DNA of 40,569 nucleotides from Rhodococcus yananensis (lineage in GTDB: Bacteria; Actinomycetota; Actinomycetes; Mycobacteriales; Mycobacteriaceae), in NCBI RefSeq assembly GCF_020515525.1, contig NZ_JAIYEP010000038.1, positions 1 through 40,569 on the forward strand. The letters run 5' to 3'. The notes beneath the pieces were generated by a model that was not told the DNA's origin, did not search any database, and saw only the letters and a program-made list of their open reading frames with translations. Both the position numbers and the translations under genes were made by a program. Of the stretch, positions 16,282 to 24,099 are shown piece by piece (positions within the stretch are counted from its first letter, which is position 1; the number at the start of each line of letters is the position of its first letter).

Positions 16282-17474
16282 CAGCAGTGGCCCTCCCCGC
16301 GGTAGGTGGGGACGGCGGTGCGGGTGCCGTCGTCGGAGACGATGTGCACGTGTGCGAACCGTTCGCACAGTTCACCGGCCTTCGCGTGCCGGAACCACAC
16401 CCGCGAACCGATCGTGATGTCGGCGGCGGCGCGACCACCCACCGGGGTCTGGACCTCGCCGGCACCCTCGTTGCGCAGCAGACGGAGTCCGCTCGGGCGC
16501 ACCGGTGTCGGCACCCGCGACGCACCCGCCGGACCCGAGGCGATGTAGCCGCCGCCGAACAGCGTCGCGATCGCCGGAGTGGGTCGGCGCACCGCGGACA
16601 GGGCGAAGAACAGCGACGGGTTCGGGGTGAACGACCGGTAGTGGTCGAACAGGGTGGGCACGTACAGACCCGACCCCGCGGTGACCTCGGTGACCACCGG
16701 ATCGGCGGAACTGACCTCCAGGGAGCCGGTTCCGCCGCTGTTGACGATCTCGAGCACACCCACCTCGGCCCGAACCGCCGCGACCACCGCGGAACGACGC
16801 GCGGCCAACTCCCGCGCGGAAGCCCTCTTGACCCACCGCACCGGCATCGACGAGTCCGGCAGTCCGGCGATCTGCGCCTCGTAGAACATGACCCCGACGA
16901 CATCGAACCCGGCCGCGACGGCACGGCGGGCGAGCGAGGCGACCTCGTCGGGGGTCCGCAGCGGGGAGCGCCGGACACCGAGGTGCACCGGCCCGACGCG
17001 CAGGGACGCGTCGACGTCGAGACACACTCGGGGACGGACCTTCTCGGTTCCCGCCGCCGAGCGGATCACGTCGAGGTGGGCGGGGGAATCGATCATCAGG
17101 GTGATTGCGGCGAGCGCGTCGGGACGCTGCGCGAGGTCGGCGAGGGCTCCGCGATCGGCGGTCGGGTAGCCCAGCAGGATGTCGCGGGCACCCCGGTCGA
17201 CGAGCCAGAGTGCTTCGCGCAGCGAGTACGCCATGATGCCGCGGAACCCACCGCGACCGGTGAGTTCGGCGCCGAGCACCTCCTCGAGCACGGCACGGCA
17301 GCGGACCGACTTGCTCGCCACCCGGATCGGGGTGCCCGCGGCACGGCGGACGAGATCGGCGGCGTTGCGGCGGAGTGTCGCGAGGTCCAGTGCGGCGAAA
17401 GGAGGATCGAGTTCGGCGGTCGCGGCGTCGAGCCGGTCGAGCGCGGTGGTCGATGTGGGGTCTGTGATGGTCAC
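16278..17474 (-). CDS. PLP-dependent amino acid deaminase/aldolase
   Basis: A 398-residue enzyme of the alanine-racemase N-terminal / D-threonine-aldolase-like fold. The PLP lysine is expected in RVASKSVRC (Lys55), and a later block (FRHAKAGELCERFAHVHIVSDD) matches the metal-binding C-terminal half of DSD1-like proteins. Members are annotated as amino acid deaminase/aldolase; the natural substrate is not known. The GTG at 17474 is the best start, giving the usual family length and following the TetR stop by 46 bp. In M. tuberculosis the homologue lies near the gulonolactone dehydrogenase gene (Rv1769/Rv1771 region), as here, so the linkage is conserved. Confidence 0.82.
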   Translation of the reverse strand: MTITDPTSTTALDRLDAATAELDPPFAALDLATLRRNAADLVRRAAGTPIRVASKSVRCRAVLEEVLGAELTGRGGFRGIMAYSLREALWLVDRGARDILLGYPTADRGALADLAQRPDALAAITLMIDSPAHLDVIRSAAGTEKVRPRVCLDVDASLRVGPVHLGVRRSPLRTPDEVASLARRAVAAGFDVVGVMFYEAQIAGLPDSSMPVRWVKRASARELAARRSAVVAAVRAEVGVLEIVNSGGTGSLEVSSADPVVTEVTAGSGLYVPTLFDHYRSFTPNPSLFFALSAVRRPTPAIATLFGGGYIASGPAGASRVPTPVRPSGLRLLRNEGAGEVQTPVGGRAAADITIGSRVWFRHAKAGELCERFAHVHIVSDDGTRTAVPTYRGEGHCW

Positions 17475-17520
17475 GGTGGGGTCCCGATCTGACGACGGAG
17501 AATGGGTCGATGGGGTGGGA

Positions 17521-18165
17521 TCACTCGATTTCGGCGGCGCGCGCGGCGATGACGCCGGCCATGTCGTCGAGTTCGCTGACGATCGCGTCGCTGTCGCGGT
17601 CGACGAGCCAGCGCAACGCGAAGCCGTCGAGCAGTGCGAGGGCGATCCGTGCGATGGACTCGAGCGGTTCGGTCCACGTCGTGCCGGTGCAGTCGGCGCA
17701 CGCCGCCAGGAACTTCTGGGCCTGCACATCCATCGCCCGGTACTGGTGTGCCGCGATGTCGCCGCCGAGCGGCGCACCCGCGCACCGGTGCCGCAGCGAG
17801 TAGGTGGTGATCTCGTAGGTGAGCAGCTGTCGTCCGGCGGTGGCCTCGATCGTCGGCCACGCGGCGCTGATCCCCGCGTACAGCAGCTGACGCAGACCGC
17901 GGAGTCCCTGCGGGTAGGTGCCGCCGAAGGAGGTGTCGAAAGCGGCGCGCATCGCGTCGGCGATCTCTTCGATGAGGTGTTGAGCCATCGCGACGACAAG
18001 GGCTTCCTTACTGTCGAAACAGTAGTGCACCACCCCGAGGGACACACCGGCCCTCTCGGCGACGGCGCGGACGGTCACCGCTCCCACACCACCGTGTTCG
18101 GCAAGTTCGAGTGCGGATTCGACGAGCTGGGTTCGACGTTCGTCCGCGGGCAACCGGTTCGACAT
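17521..18165 (-). CDS. TetR family transcriptional regulator
   Basis: A 214-residue repressor with the N-terminal helix-turn-helix VESALELAEHGGVGAVTVRAVAERAGVSLGVVHYCFDSKEALV. It heads an operon with the deaminase/aldolase and the hydrolase and is divergent from the aldonolactone dehydrogenase. A 24-bp imperfect palindrome at 18206-18229 lies in the shared promoter, 40 bp from its ATG, so it probably represses both directions. The ATG at 18165 gives the normal family N-terminus; the open frame further upstream reads through the operator. Confidence 0.87.
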   Translation of the reverse strand: MSNRLPADERRTQLVESALELAEHGGVGAVTVRAVAERAGVSLGVVHYCFDSKEALVVAMAQHLIEEIADAMRAAFDTSFGGTYPQGLRGLRQLLYAGISAAWPTIEATAGRQLLTYEITTYSLRHRCAGAPLGGDIAAHQYRAMDVQAQKFLAACADCTGTTWTEPLESIARIALALLDGFALRWLVDRDSDAIVSELDDMAGVIAARAAEIE

Positions 18166-18204
18166 GCCCCGATGGTAGAGGCAGACCGGATCCCGCACGG
18201 CCCA

Positions 18205-18233
18205 TTGACCTGGACGCTCGTCCAAGTCATCAT
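18205..18233. promoter_or_regulatory. Operator over the divergent TetR / lactone dehydrogenase promoter
   Basis: Half-sites TGACCTGGACG and CGTCCAAGTCA flank a CT centre (18206-18229); only one of the 11 position pairs mismatches. TTGACC at 18205-18210 acts as a -35 and CATCAT at 18228-18233 as a -10 with a 17-bp spacer for the plus strand. The operator therefore covers the whole core promoter. Transcription would start at about the ATG at 18242, giving a leaderless message. Confidence 0.65.
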
Positions 18234-18241
18234 GAATGACC

Positions 18242-19546
18242 ATGGCGACCTGGCGCAACTGGGCACGAACCGAATCGGCGAGCCCTCAGCGATTCGAAAC
18301 CCCCGCGGACACAGCCGAGCTGGCCGACGTCGTGCAGCGGTCCACCGCGGCGGGACGTCGCATCAAGGCGGCCGGCGCGGGTCATTCGTTCACCGGCGTC
18401 GCCGTCACCGACGGGACGTTGCTGTCCCTGGACCGGATGAGCGGGATCGTCGCCGTGGAGCCGACCGCCACGGGCGCGCGCGTCACCGTCCGGGCCGGAA
18501 CCCGCTTGCACGAACTCAACGAGCAGCTGTGGATGCACGGGCTGGCGCTCGCGAACCTCGGCGACATCGACGTCCAGTCCGTGGCCGGCGCGATCTCCAC
18601 CGGAACGCACGGCACCGGCGCCGGATTCGCGGGCCTCGCCGCCCAGGTGTGCGCGACGACGGTGGTCCTCGCCGACGGCTCGATCGTCGAGTGCTCCCCC
18701 GACCACGAACCCGACCTGTTCGAGGCGTCGCGGCTCGGGCTCGGCGCCGTCGGAGTGCTCGCGACCGTCACGGTCGACTGTGTGCCCGCGTTCCGGCTGC
18801 GCGCCGAGGAGCGCCCCGGATCGCTGCGCGGCACCCTCGCGGCACTCGACGGCCTGGTCGGCGCCGACCACTTCGAGTTCTACTGGTTTCCGCACACCGA
18901 CGGGGTGCTCACCAAACACAACACGCGGCTGCCCGGAAGCACCCCCGTCGAGCCGGTCGGCCGGGCCCGAGGATTCGTCGAGGACGAAGTGCTCTCGAAC
19001 GGGATCTTCGGGGCGTTCCAGTATCTCGGCACGGCCGCACCCGCGGCGATCCCCCGTCTGAACGCGGTGTCGTCTCGGGCACTGTCGCCGCGGACCTTCG
19101 TCGACCGCAGCTACCGGGTGTTCGCGTCACCGCGCCGGGTGCGGTTCCGGGAGATGGAGTACGCGATCCCGGTGGCAGCCCTACCCGAGGCACTCGGCGA
19201 CATCGACCGATGGGTCCGCGGCACGGGCGCGACCGTCGGCTTCCCCGTCGAGGTCCGGTTCGCCGCGGCCGACGACGTGTGGCTGTCGACGGCGCACGGG
19301 CGGGACACCGCGTACGTGGCCGTGCACGAATTCCACCGCCGCGACCATCAGCCGTACTTCGCGGCCGTCGAAGCGATCATGCGCGGTGTCGACGGACGTC
19401 CGCACTGGGGCAAACTCCACACCCGCACCGCCGAGGACCTGAAGCCCGCCTACCCCCGGTTCGACGAGTTCGTCGCGGTCCGCGACCGCGTCGACCCCGA
19501 TCGGGTGTTCGCCAACGCGCATCTCGACACCGTCCTCGGTCCCTGA
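18242..19546 (+). CDS. FAD-linked aldonolactone (L-gulonolactone-type) dehydrogenase
   Basis: A 434-residue flavoprotein resembling M. tuberculosis Rv1771, an L-gulono-1,4-lactone dehydrogenase, and D-arabinono-lactone oxidases. The FAD-binding domain shows VRAVG-like AAGAGHSFTGVAVTDG, GDIDVQSVAGAISTGTHGTG and LGLGAVGVLATVTV. The ALO-type C-terminal domain shows YRVFASPRRVRFREMEYAIP, FPVEVRFAAADD, YVAVHEFHRRD, GRPHWGKLHT and RVDPDRVFANAHL. It oxidises an aldonolactone to an ascorbate-like product, passing electrons to an acceptor. The ATG at 18242 is preferred because the promoter geometry places the transcript start there; 18236 is two codons earlier. Regulation by the divergent TetR is likely. 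Confidence 0.87.
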   Translation: MATWRNWARTESASPQRFETPADTAELADVVQRSTAAGRRIKAAGAGHSFTGVAVTDGTLLSLDRMSGIVAVEPTATGARVTVRAGTRLHELNEQLWMHGLALANLGDIDVQSVAGAISTGTHGTGAGFAGLAAQVCATTVVLADGSIVECSPDHEPDLFEASRLGLGAVGVLATVTVDCVPAFRLRAEERPGSLRGTLAALDGLVGADHFEFYWFPHTDGVLTKHNTRLPGSTPVEPVGRARGFVEDEVLSNGIFGAFQYLGTAAPAAIPRLNAVSSRALSPRTFVDRSYRVFASPRRVRFREMEYAIPVAALPEALGDIDRWVRGTGATVGFPVEVRFAAADDVWLSTAHGRDTAYVAVHEFHRRDHQPYFAAVEAIMRGVDGRPHWGKLHTRTAEDLKPAYPRFDEFVAVRDRVDPDRVFANAHLDTVLGP

Positions 19547-19595
19547 CCCGTGCGCACTTCTGGTAGCGGGGGCTACCAGAAGTGCGCACGGGTCA
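19544..19595. terminator. Perfect 24-bp hairpin carrying both convergent stop codons
   Basis: Two perfect 24-nt arms (19544-19567 and 19572-19595) enclose a GGGG loop. The left arm begins with the TGA of the lactone dehydrogenase and the right arm ends with the complement of the TGA of the convergent gene. The whole intergenic gap is therefore one symmetric stem-loop, a bidirectional terminator. Such exact symmetry suggests a mobile or dispersed terminator-like repeat. Confidence 0.75.
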
Positions 19596-20648
19596 GGAGA
19601 CGCGCACGGCGACGGGGTCGACGAACCCGGCGGCGTCGATGTACACCTGGTCGCCGGTACGGAACCAGCCGTCGGCGAACGATTCCGCCGTCGCATCGGG
19701 GTTGTTCCAGTATCGGCGCGCCACACTCGGGCCGCGACAGAGCAGCTCACCCCTGCCGCGGTCGGCGTCCGGACCGAGCAGCGCCACCTCGATCCCCCCG
19801 AACGGCACACCGACACTGCGCGGGTGACGCCGCCGGAACTCCGACGGCAGCAACAACCCGATGCCGCCGGTTTCGGCGACACCCCAGCCCCGAACACAAC
19901 GGGACGTGGGGAACGACGCACGCAGGTGCCGCCACGGGACGCGGGTTCCGCGGGCACCGGCCGCGACGACGGTGCCGCCGACCGCCAGGGTCGGCAACAG
20001 TTGCACACTGCATCCGACTGCGGTGGACAGCGGCGCCGTGATGACGGTGCGGGTGCCGTCGCCCACCAGATCCAGGGCATGCACCACCGCTTCGATCGTC
20101 GACAGGACGTTGGTGTTGGTCAGCTCGACGCCGCGCAGCACACCGCCGACGCCACGCACGTAGTAGAGCAACGCCAGTTCGTCGGGGCCCGCACCACCGT
20201 CGAGGAAGGCGATCCCCGCCGGGAGGGTGCCGTCGAGCACGACCGCCGCTCCGCTGTCCGCCGCGATCCACGCGAGTTCACCGTCGCTGCACGACGGATC
20301 GGGCAGGACGGGCACCGCACCGGCGAGCACGACTCCCAGGAAGGCCTGCAGCCAGTCGAAGCCGTTCTGGTAATGGACGAGGACCCGGTCTGCCGGTCCG
20401 ACACCCTGATCGAGGAGGCCCCCCGCGACCTGCGCCGCCGCCGACCACAGATCTCGGTAGCAGACCGCACGCCCACCGCGGTCGACAGCTGCGATCCGGT
20501 TCGAGTAGCGCAGCGCACTGCGGTCGAGCAGTTCGGCCAGGCACGGTTCGAGATCGTCGTACTGCAGGATGCCGCCCGATCGGCGACAGACACGATCGTC
20601 CTGCAGCCACCCGACCTTGACGGGCACATCGACCACCGCCAGCGACAT
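19593..20648 (-). CDS. Degenerate, C-terminally short adenylate-forming (AMP-ligase-like) protein
   Basis: A 351-residue relative of acyl-CoA synthetases. Recognisable features are YRDLWSAAAQVAGGLLDQGVGPADRV, YQNGFDWLQAFLGVVLAGAVPV, GWGVAETGGIG, the region GELLCRGPSVARRYWNNPDATAESF, and WFRTGDQVYIDAAGF. The ATP-binding P-loop, normally YTSGTTGxPKG, is replaced by YYVRGVGGVLRG at about 162-173. The whole C-terminal lid domain with the hinge and catalytic Lys (about 100-120 residues) is missing. It is therefore probably unable to form acyl-AMP. No frameshift was seen. The ATG at 20648 has GGGAGG five bases before it. It may be a carrier or regulator that kept the fold, or a decaying gene. Confidence 0.75.
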   Translation of the reverse strand: MSLAVVDVPVKVGWLQDDRVCRRSGGILQYDDLEPCLAELLDRSALRYSNRIAAVDRGGRAVCYRDLWSAAAQVAGGLLDQGVGPADRVLVHYQNGFDWLQAFLGVVLAGAVPVLPDPSCSDGELAWIAADSGAAVVLDGTLPAGIAFLDGGAGPDELALLYYVRGVGGVLRGVELTNTNVLSTIEAVVHALDLVGDGTRTVITAPLSTAVGCSVQLLPTLAVGGTVVAAGARGTRVPWRHLRASFPTSRCVRGWGVAETGGIGLLLPSEFRRRHPRSVGVPFGGIEVALLGPDADRGRGELLCRGPSVARRYWNNPDATAESFADGWFRTGDQVYIDAAGFVDPVAVRVS

Positions 20649-20678
20649 CGCCACCTCCCAACGCCGTGGTTGCCTTGC

Positions 20679-20684
20679 ACTATA
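20679..20684 (-). promoter_or_regulatory. -10 element of the AMP-ligase-like gene
   Basis: On the minus strand TATAGT, a strong TANNNT hexamer, lies about 30 bp before the ATG at 20648 and is followed by a GGGAGG ribosome site. It indicates separate transcription from the MFS gene upstream. A clear -35 at normal spacing was not found. Confidence 0.4.
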
Positions 20685-20735
20685 TGGGCACCGGTTATGG
20701 CGTGGGTCACATTTCGATGTCGCACCCCGATCGGT

Positions 20736-22253
20736 TCACCCCGTCGCGACGCGCCGCTCGACCTGCGCACGAGGACGCGCGAACAACACGGACACGACGA
20801 ACCCGACCACGAGGACGGCCGCCGGCAACCACATCGAGCCGGACATCGCCGCCGAGTACGGCTCCCGCGCGGCCTCGGGAAGACCCGCCGGACCGTTCGC
20901 GACGTTCTCGTCGAGACCGTGCGACGACAACAACCCCGCCATCAACGCCCCGACCGCCGCGCTGCCGAGCACCGCACCGACCTGCCGGGTCGTGTTGTAG
21001 ACACCCGAACCGGCACCGGCGAGTTCCTGGTCCAGGTTGTGCGTCGCCGTGGCCGACAGCGGAGCCCAGATACCGGCGCTCGCCACACCGGTCAGCGCGA
21101 TGGGCAGCAGCAACTCCCAGGTCGCCGAATCGGGTGTCATCACCAGCGCGAGCCACGCGAAGGCGACCGCCAGCAACGCGAAGCCCGTGCCCGCGATGTA
21201 GCGGGGGTGCAGCACATCCACCAGGCGCCCCACGAACGGTGCCAGCACACCGCTGAGCACCGCCATCGGCACCATCAACAACGCCGCCCCCGTCGGGCTC
21301 AGCCCGCGCACGTTCTGCGCGTAGAACATCAACGGCAACATGACCGCCGTGATCGCGAACCCGATCGCCGCGATCCCGACGTTCGCGAGCGAGAAGTTGC
21401 GGTCACGGAACAGGCGCAACGGCACGAGCGGCTCACCGCGTCCCCACGACTGGTACCACACGAACAGCACCAGCAGCACCATTCCGGCACCGATCATCGC
21501 CCACACCCCGGCCGACCAGTCGTAGCCGTTGCCCTCCTGGATGCCGAACACCAGCAGGAACATGCCCAGCGCGCTGATGACCACGCCGGGCACATCGAAC
21601 CGGTGACTGTGCACGGGCAGCGCGGGAACGAACTTCGCCGCCAGCACGAACCCGATCACCCCGACCGGCACGTTCACGAAGAAGATCCACTCCCACCCCA
21701 GACCGTCGACGAGGACACCACCGGCGAGCGGACCGACGAGCGTCGCGACACCCGCGACCGCGCCCCACACCCCCATCGCCGATCCGCGGCGATCCGCCGG
21801 GAAGATCCGGGTGATCACGGCCATCGTCTGCGGCGACATCAGCGCCGCCCCGAAACCCTGGAAGACGCGGGCGACGATCAGCGTCCCGATGTTCGACGCC
21901 AACCCGCAACACAGTGACGCGACGGTGAACAACACCAGTCCCGCGAGGTAGACCCGCCGCTGGCCGAACCGGTCGCCGAGCCGGCCCGTGATGAGCAGAG
22001 GCACCGCGTACGCGAGCAGATACGCGCTGGTGACCCACACCACCGATTCGATGTCGGCGCCGAGTTCGCGCATGATCGCCGGGTTCGCGACCGACACGAT
22101 CGTGCTGTCGACGAGGATCATGAAAAAGCCCAGGCACAACGCGCCGAGCGCCGCCCACTGCGTCGCGGTGTCCGACGCCGCGACACCCCCGGGGCGCGCC
22201 GGGGTGCCCGCCGCGGATTCCCGCGGGGTGTCGTTCCCGCCCGATGTGCTCAC
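20736..22253 (-). CDS. MFS multidrug exporter, DHA2 family (14 TM)
   Basis: A 505-residue drug:proton antiporter-like membrane protein of the EmrB/QacA type. Motif A-like GRLGDRFGQRR lies after the second helix; LDSTIV-like ILVDSTIVSVANPAI marks helix 1 and GPLAGGVLVDGLGWEWIFFVNVPVG marks motif C/helix 5. Fourteen hydrophobic segments fit the DHA2 pattern. The GTG at 22253 is preceded by GGAGG at good spacing, and an ATG further up would overlap the divergent gene. The homologue in M. tuberculosis may be Rv1250, which lies close to kgd there. Confidence 0.88.
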   Translation of the reverse strand: MSTSGGNDTPRESAAGTPARPGGVAASDTATQWAALGALCLGFFMILVDSTIVSVANPAIMRELGADIESVVWVTSAYLLAYAVPLLITGRLGDRFGQRRVYLAGLVLFTVASLCCGLASNIGTLIVARVFQGFGAALMSPQTMAVITRIFPADRRGSAMGVWGAVAGVATLVGPLAGGVLVDGLGWEWIFFVNVPVGVIGFVLAAKFVPALPVHSHRFDVPGVVISALGMFLLVFGIQEGNGYDWSAGVWAMIGAGMVLLVLFVWYQSWGRGEPLVPLRLFRDRNFSLANVGIAAIGFAITAVMLPLMFYAQNVRGLSPTGAALLMVPMAVLSGVLAPFVGRLVDVLHPRYIAGTGFALLAVAFAWLALVMTPDSATWELLLPIALTGVASAGIWAPLSATATHNLDQELAGAGSGVYNTTRQVGAVLGSAAVGALMAGLLSSHGLDENVANGPAGLPEAAREPYSAAMSGSMWLPAAVLVVGFVVSVLFARPRAQVERRVATG

Positions 22254-22289
22254 CGTCGTCCTCCGCTCGTCCGGGTCTACGGTATGCGC

Positions 22290-22982
22290 GTGGACCCACA
22301 TCTCTCGAGCATCGCCGAGCTGGCCTGGTGCCGCGAATTCGGCCTGGAGTACGACGCGCTCGCATCCCGCGGCCGGATCACGACCGTCGACGACGCATCG
22401 CCGACACTACGGGTGCTCACCGCCGGGGATATCACCGTGGTCGCCGGACCCGAACGTGCCGTCGCCGCGATCGACGGGTACCCCGACGACGAACTCGACG
22501 ATGCGCACCTGCGCGCGGCGACGGGCGGCTACCCGGCCCGCACCGAGATCCTGGGATTGTGCTCGGACTGGGTCGATGCCGCCCGTGTCCGCGATCCGCT
22601 GATCTCCCACGACCCCACCGACCTCGCGGAGATGACGCGACGCTGCCCACCCGACGACGTCGCCGAGTCCGAGCTGCAGACCCCCGGGACGGAACGCCTG
22701 TTCGTGCTGCTCGACGACGACCACCGGGCGCTCGCGGCCGCCGGCTGCCGCGAGATCGGGACGCTCGTCGCCGACGTCCGCGCCCTGACCACCCCCGATC
22801 ATCGGCGGCTGGGTCTGGCCGCGACCGTCGCGACGTTGTGCACCCACGACGCCCTCGATGCGGGTCTGATACCGCTGTGGCGTGCGCGCCGCGACGATTT
22901 CGCCGCGCGGGGCCTGGCGGCGGTGCTGGGATACGGGGATTGGGGAATCCTGACGACCGTGCGTGTCCCGCCCCCGAGGTGA
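22290..22982 (+). CDS. GNAT-like N-acetyltransferase family protein
   Basis: A protein of about 230 residues whose C-terminal half looks like a GNAT acetyltransferase: the strand RALTTPDHRRLGLAATVATLCTHDALDAG resembles the R/Q-x-x-G-x-G/A acetyl-CoA loop and following helix. It ends with AAVLGYGDWGILTTVRV. The N-terminal half is not assigned. Substrate is unknown. TACGGT at 22278-22283 lies six bases before the in-frame GTG at 22290, which fits a leaderless start; the ATG at 22284 directly abuts the hexamer and is the alternative. It is divergent from the MFS gene across only about 36 bp. Confidence 0.6.
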   Translation: MDPHLSSIAELAWCREFGLEYDALASRGRITTVDDASPTLRVLTAGDITVVAGPERAVAAIDGYPDDELDDAHLRAATGGYPARTEILGLCSDWVDAARVRDPLISHDPTDLAEMTRRCPPDDVAESELQTPGTERLFVLLDDDHRALAAAGCREIGTLVADVRALTTPDHRRLGLAATVATLCTHDALDAGLIPLWRARRDDFAARGLAAVLGYGDWGILTTVRVPPPR

Positions 22983-23013
22983 GCCGCGCGACGTCCGAGC
23001 GAGAGGACTGCAC

Positions 23014-24045
23014 GTGAGCACCGACGAGGACCACACCGGCGGCCGGTACATCGAGCCGGGCGCCGGGTACACGCGCGACACCCGCTACATCACGACACGC
23101 ATCACCGCGGACGGCCGCGACGGATACCCGGTGGTCGCGGGTCGCTACCGGCTCGTCGCGGCGCGTGCGTGCCCGTGGGCGAACCGGACGCTGATCGTGC
23201 GGCGTCTCCTCGGGCTCGAGGATGCGCTCTCGCTCGGGTTGTGCGGGCCGGTGCACGACGAGCGGAGTTGGACGTTCGACCTCGACCCGGGCGGCGTCGA
23301 CCCGGTCCTCGGCATCGAGCGGTTGCAGGACGCCTACTTCGCGCGACAACCGGGATATCCGCGGGGTATCACGGTGCCGGCGATCGTGGACGTTCCGACC
23401 GGGCAGGTCGTCACCAACGACTACGCGCAGATCACACTCGACTTCTCCACGGAGTGGACCGCCTTCCACCGTGAGGGGGCACCGGACCTGTTCCCCGAGT
23501 CCCTGCGGACGGAGATCGGCGAGGTTGCCGACGACGTGTACCGCGACGTCAACAACGGCGTGTACCGGTGCGGTTTCGCGGGTTCGCAGGAGGCGTACGA
23601 CGCGGCGTTCGACCGGCTGTTCGCGCGCCTCGATCTGTTGGAGGAGCGACTGTCGACACGACGCTATCTGGTCGGCGAATCCATCACCGAGGCGGATGTG
23701 CGCCTGTTCACGACGCTCGTGCGCTTCGATCCCGTCTACCACGGGCACTTCAAGTGCAATCGCAATCCACTCACCGCGTTCCCGGCGCTGTGGGCGTACG
23801 CCCGGGATCTGTTCCAGACCCCCGGATTCGGGGACACCGTCGACTTCGTGCAGATCAAGCAGCACTACTACCGGGTCCACACCGACATCAATCCGACGCG
23901 GATCGTGCCGCGCGGCCCGGACCTGTCGGGATGGGTGAGCCCGCACGGTCGTGATGCGCTCGGCGGACGGCCGTTCGGGGACGGTACACCGCCGCCCCCG
24001 CCCCGGCCCGCCGAGCGTGTCCCGGCCGGGCACACGCCGCTGTGA
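23014..24045 (+). CDS. Xi-class glutathione transferase / hydroquinone reductase-like
   Basis: A 343-residue protein of the ECM4/YqjG family, S-glutathionyl-(chloro)hydroquinone reductases. The catalytic motif ACPWANR has Cys53, and the family markers TVPAIVD, NDYAQITLDFSTEW, NNGVYRCGFAGSQEAYDAAFDRLF, EADVRLFTTLVRFDPVYHGHFKCN and FVQIKQHYY are present. The enzyme reduces thiol-conjugated hydroquinones. Actinobacteria mainly use mycothiol, so the true thiol partner here is open. The GTG at 23014 has AGAGGA at seven bases. A Pro-rich C-terminal tail (GDGTPPPPPRPAER) is unusual but short. It follows the GNAT-like gene by 31 bp and may be co-transcribed with it. Confidence 0.85.
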   Translation: MSTDEDHTGGRYIEPGAGYTRDTRYITTRITADGRDGYPVVAGRYRLVAARACPWANRTLIVRRLLGLEDALSLGLCGPVHDERSWTFDLDPGGVDPVLGIERLQDAYFARQPGYPRGITVPAIVDVPTGQVVTNDYAQITLDFSTEWTAFHREGAPDLFPESLRTEIGEVADDVYRDVNNGVYRCGFAGSQEAYDAAFDRLFARLDLLEERLSTRRYLVGESITEADVRLFTTLVRFDPVYHGHFKCNRNPLTAFPALWAYARDLFQTPGFGDTVDFVQIKQHYYRVHTDINPTRIVPRGPDLSGWVSPHGRDALGGRPFGDGTPPPPPRPAERVPAGHTPL

Positions 24046-24057
24046 GGTGCCGCAGTC

Positions 24058-24099
24058 TCACGGATGTCCTGTCACGGATGTCCCGTCACGGATGTCCCG
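24058..24099. repeat. Three tandem copies of a 14-bp unit
   Basis: Units 24058-24071, 24072-24085 and 24086-24099 read TCACGGATGTCC(C/T)G. The third unit contains the stop and last codons of the minus-strand VOC gene; the other two lie beyond its stop and repeat the same GHP-stop coding segment. The array separates two convergent genes and probably arose by replication slippage. Confidence 0.85.

Noticed and set aside
19824-21917. A 697-codon plus-strand open frame across the AMP-ligase-like and MFS genes
   Set aside because: It spans two minus-strand genes and their promoter region and is dominated by Arg, Asp, His and Gln repeats. It is a GC-driven shadow.
22963-23013. Longer N-terminus for the xi-class GST
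   Set aside because: The extension overlaps the end of the preceding gene and lacks a ribosome site; the GTG at 23014 has AGAGGA at proper spacing.
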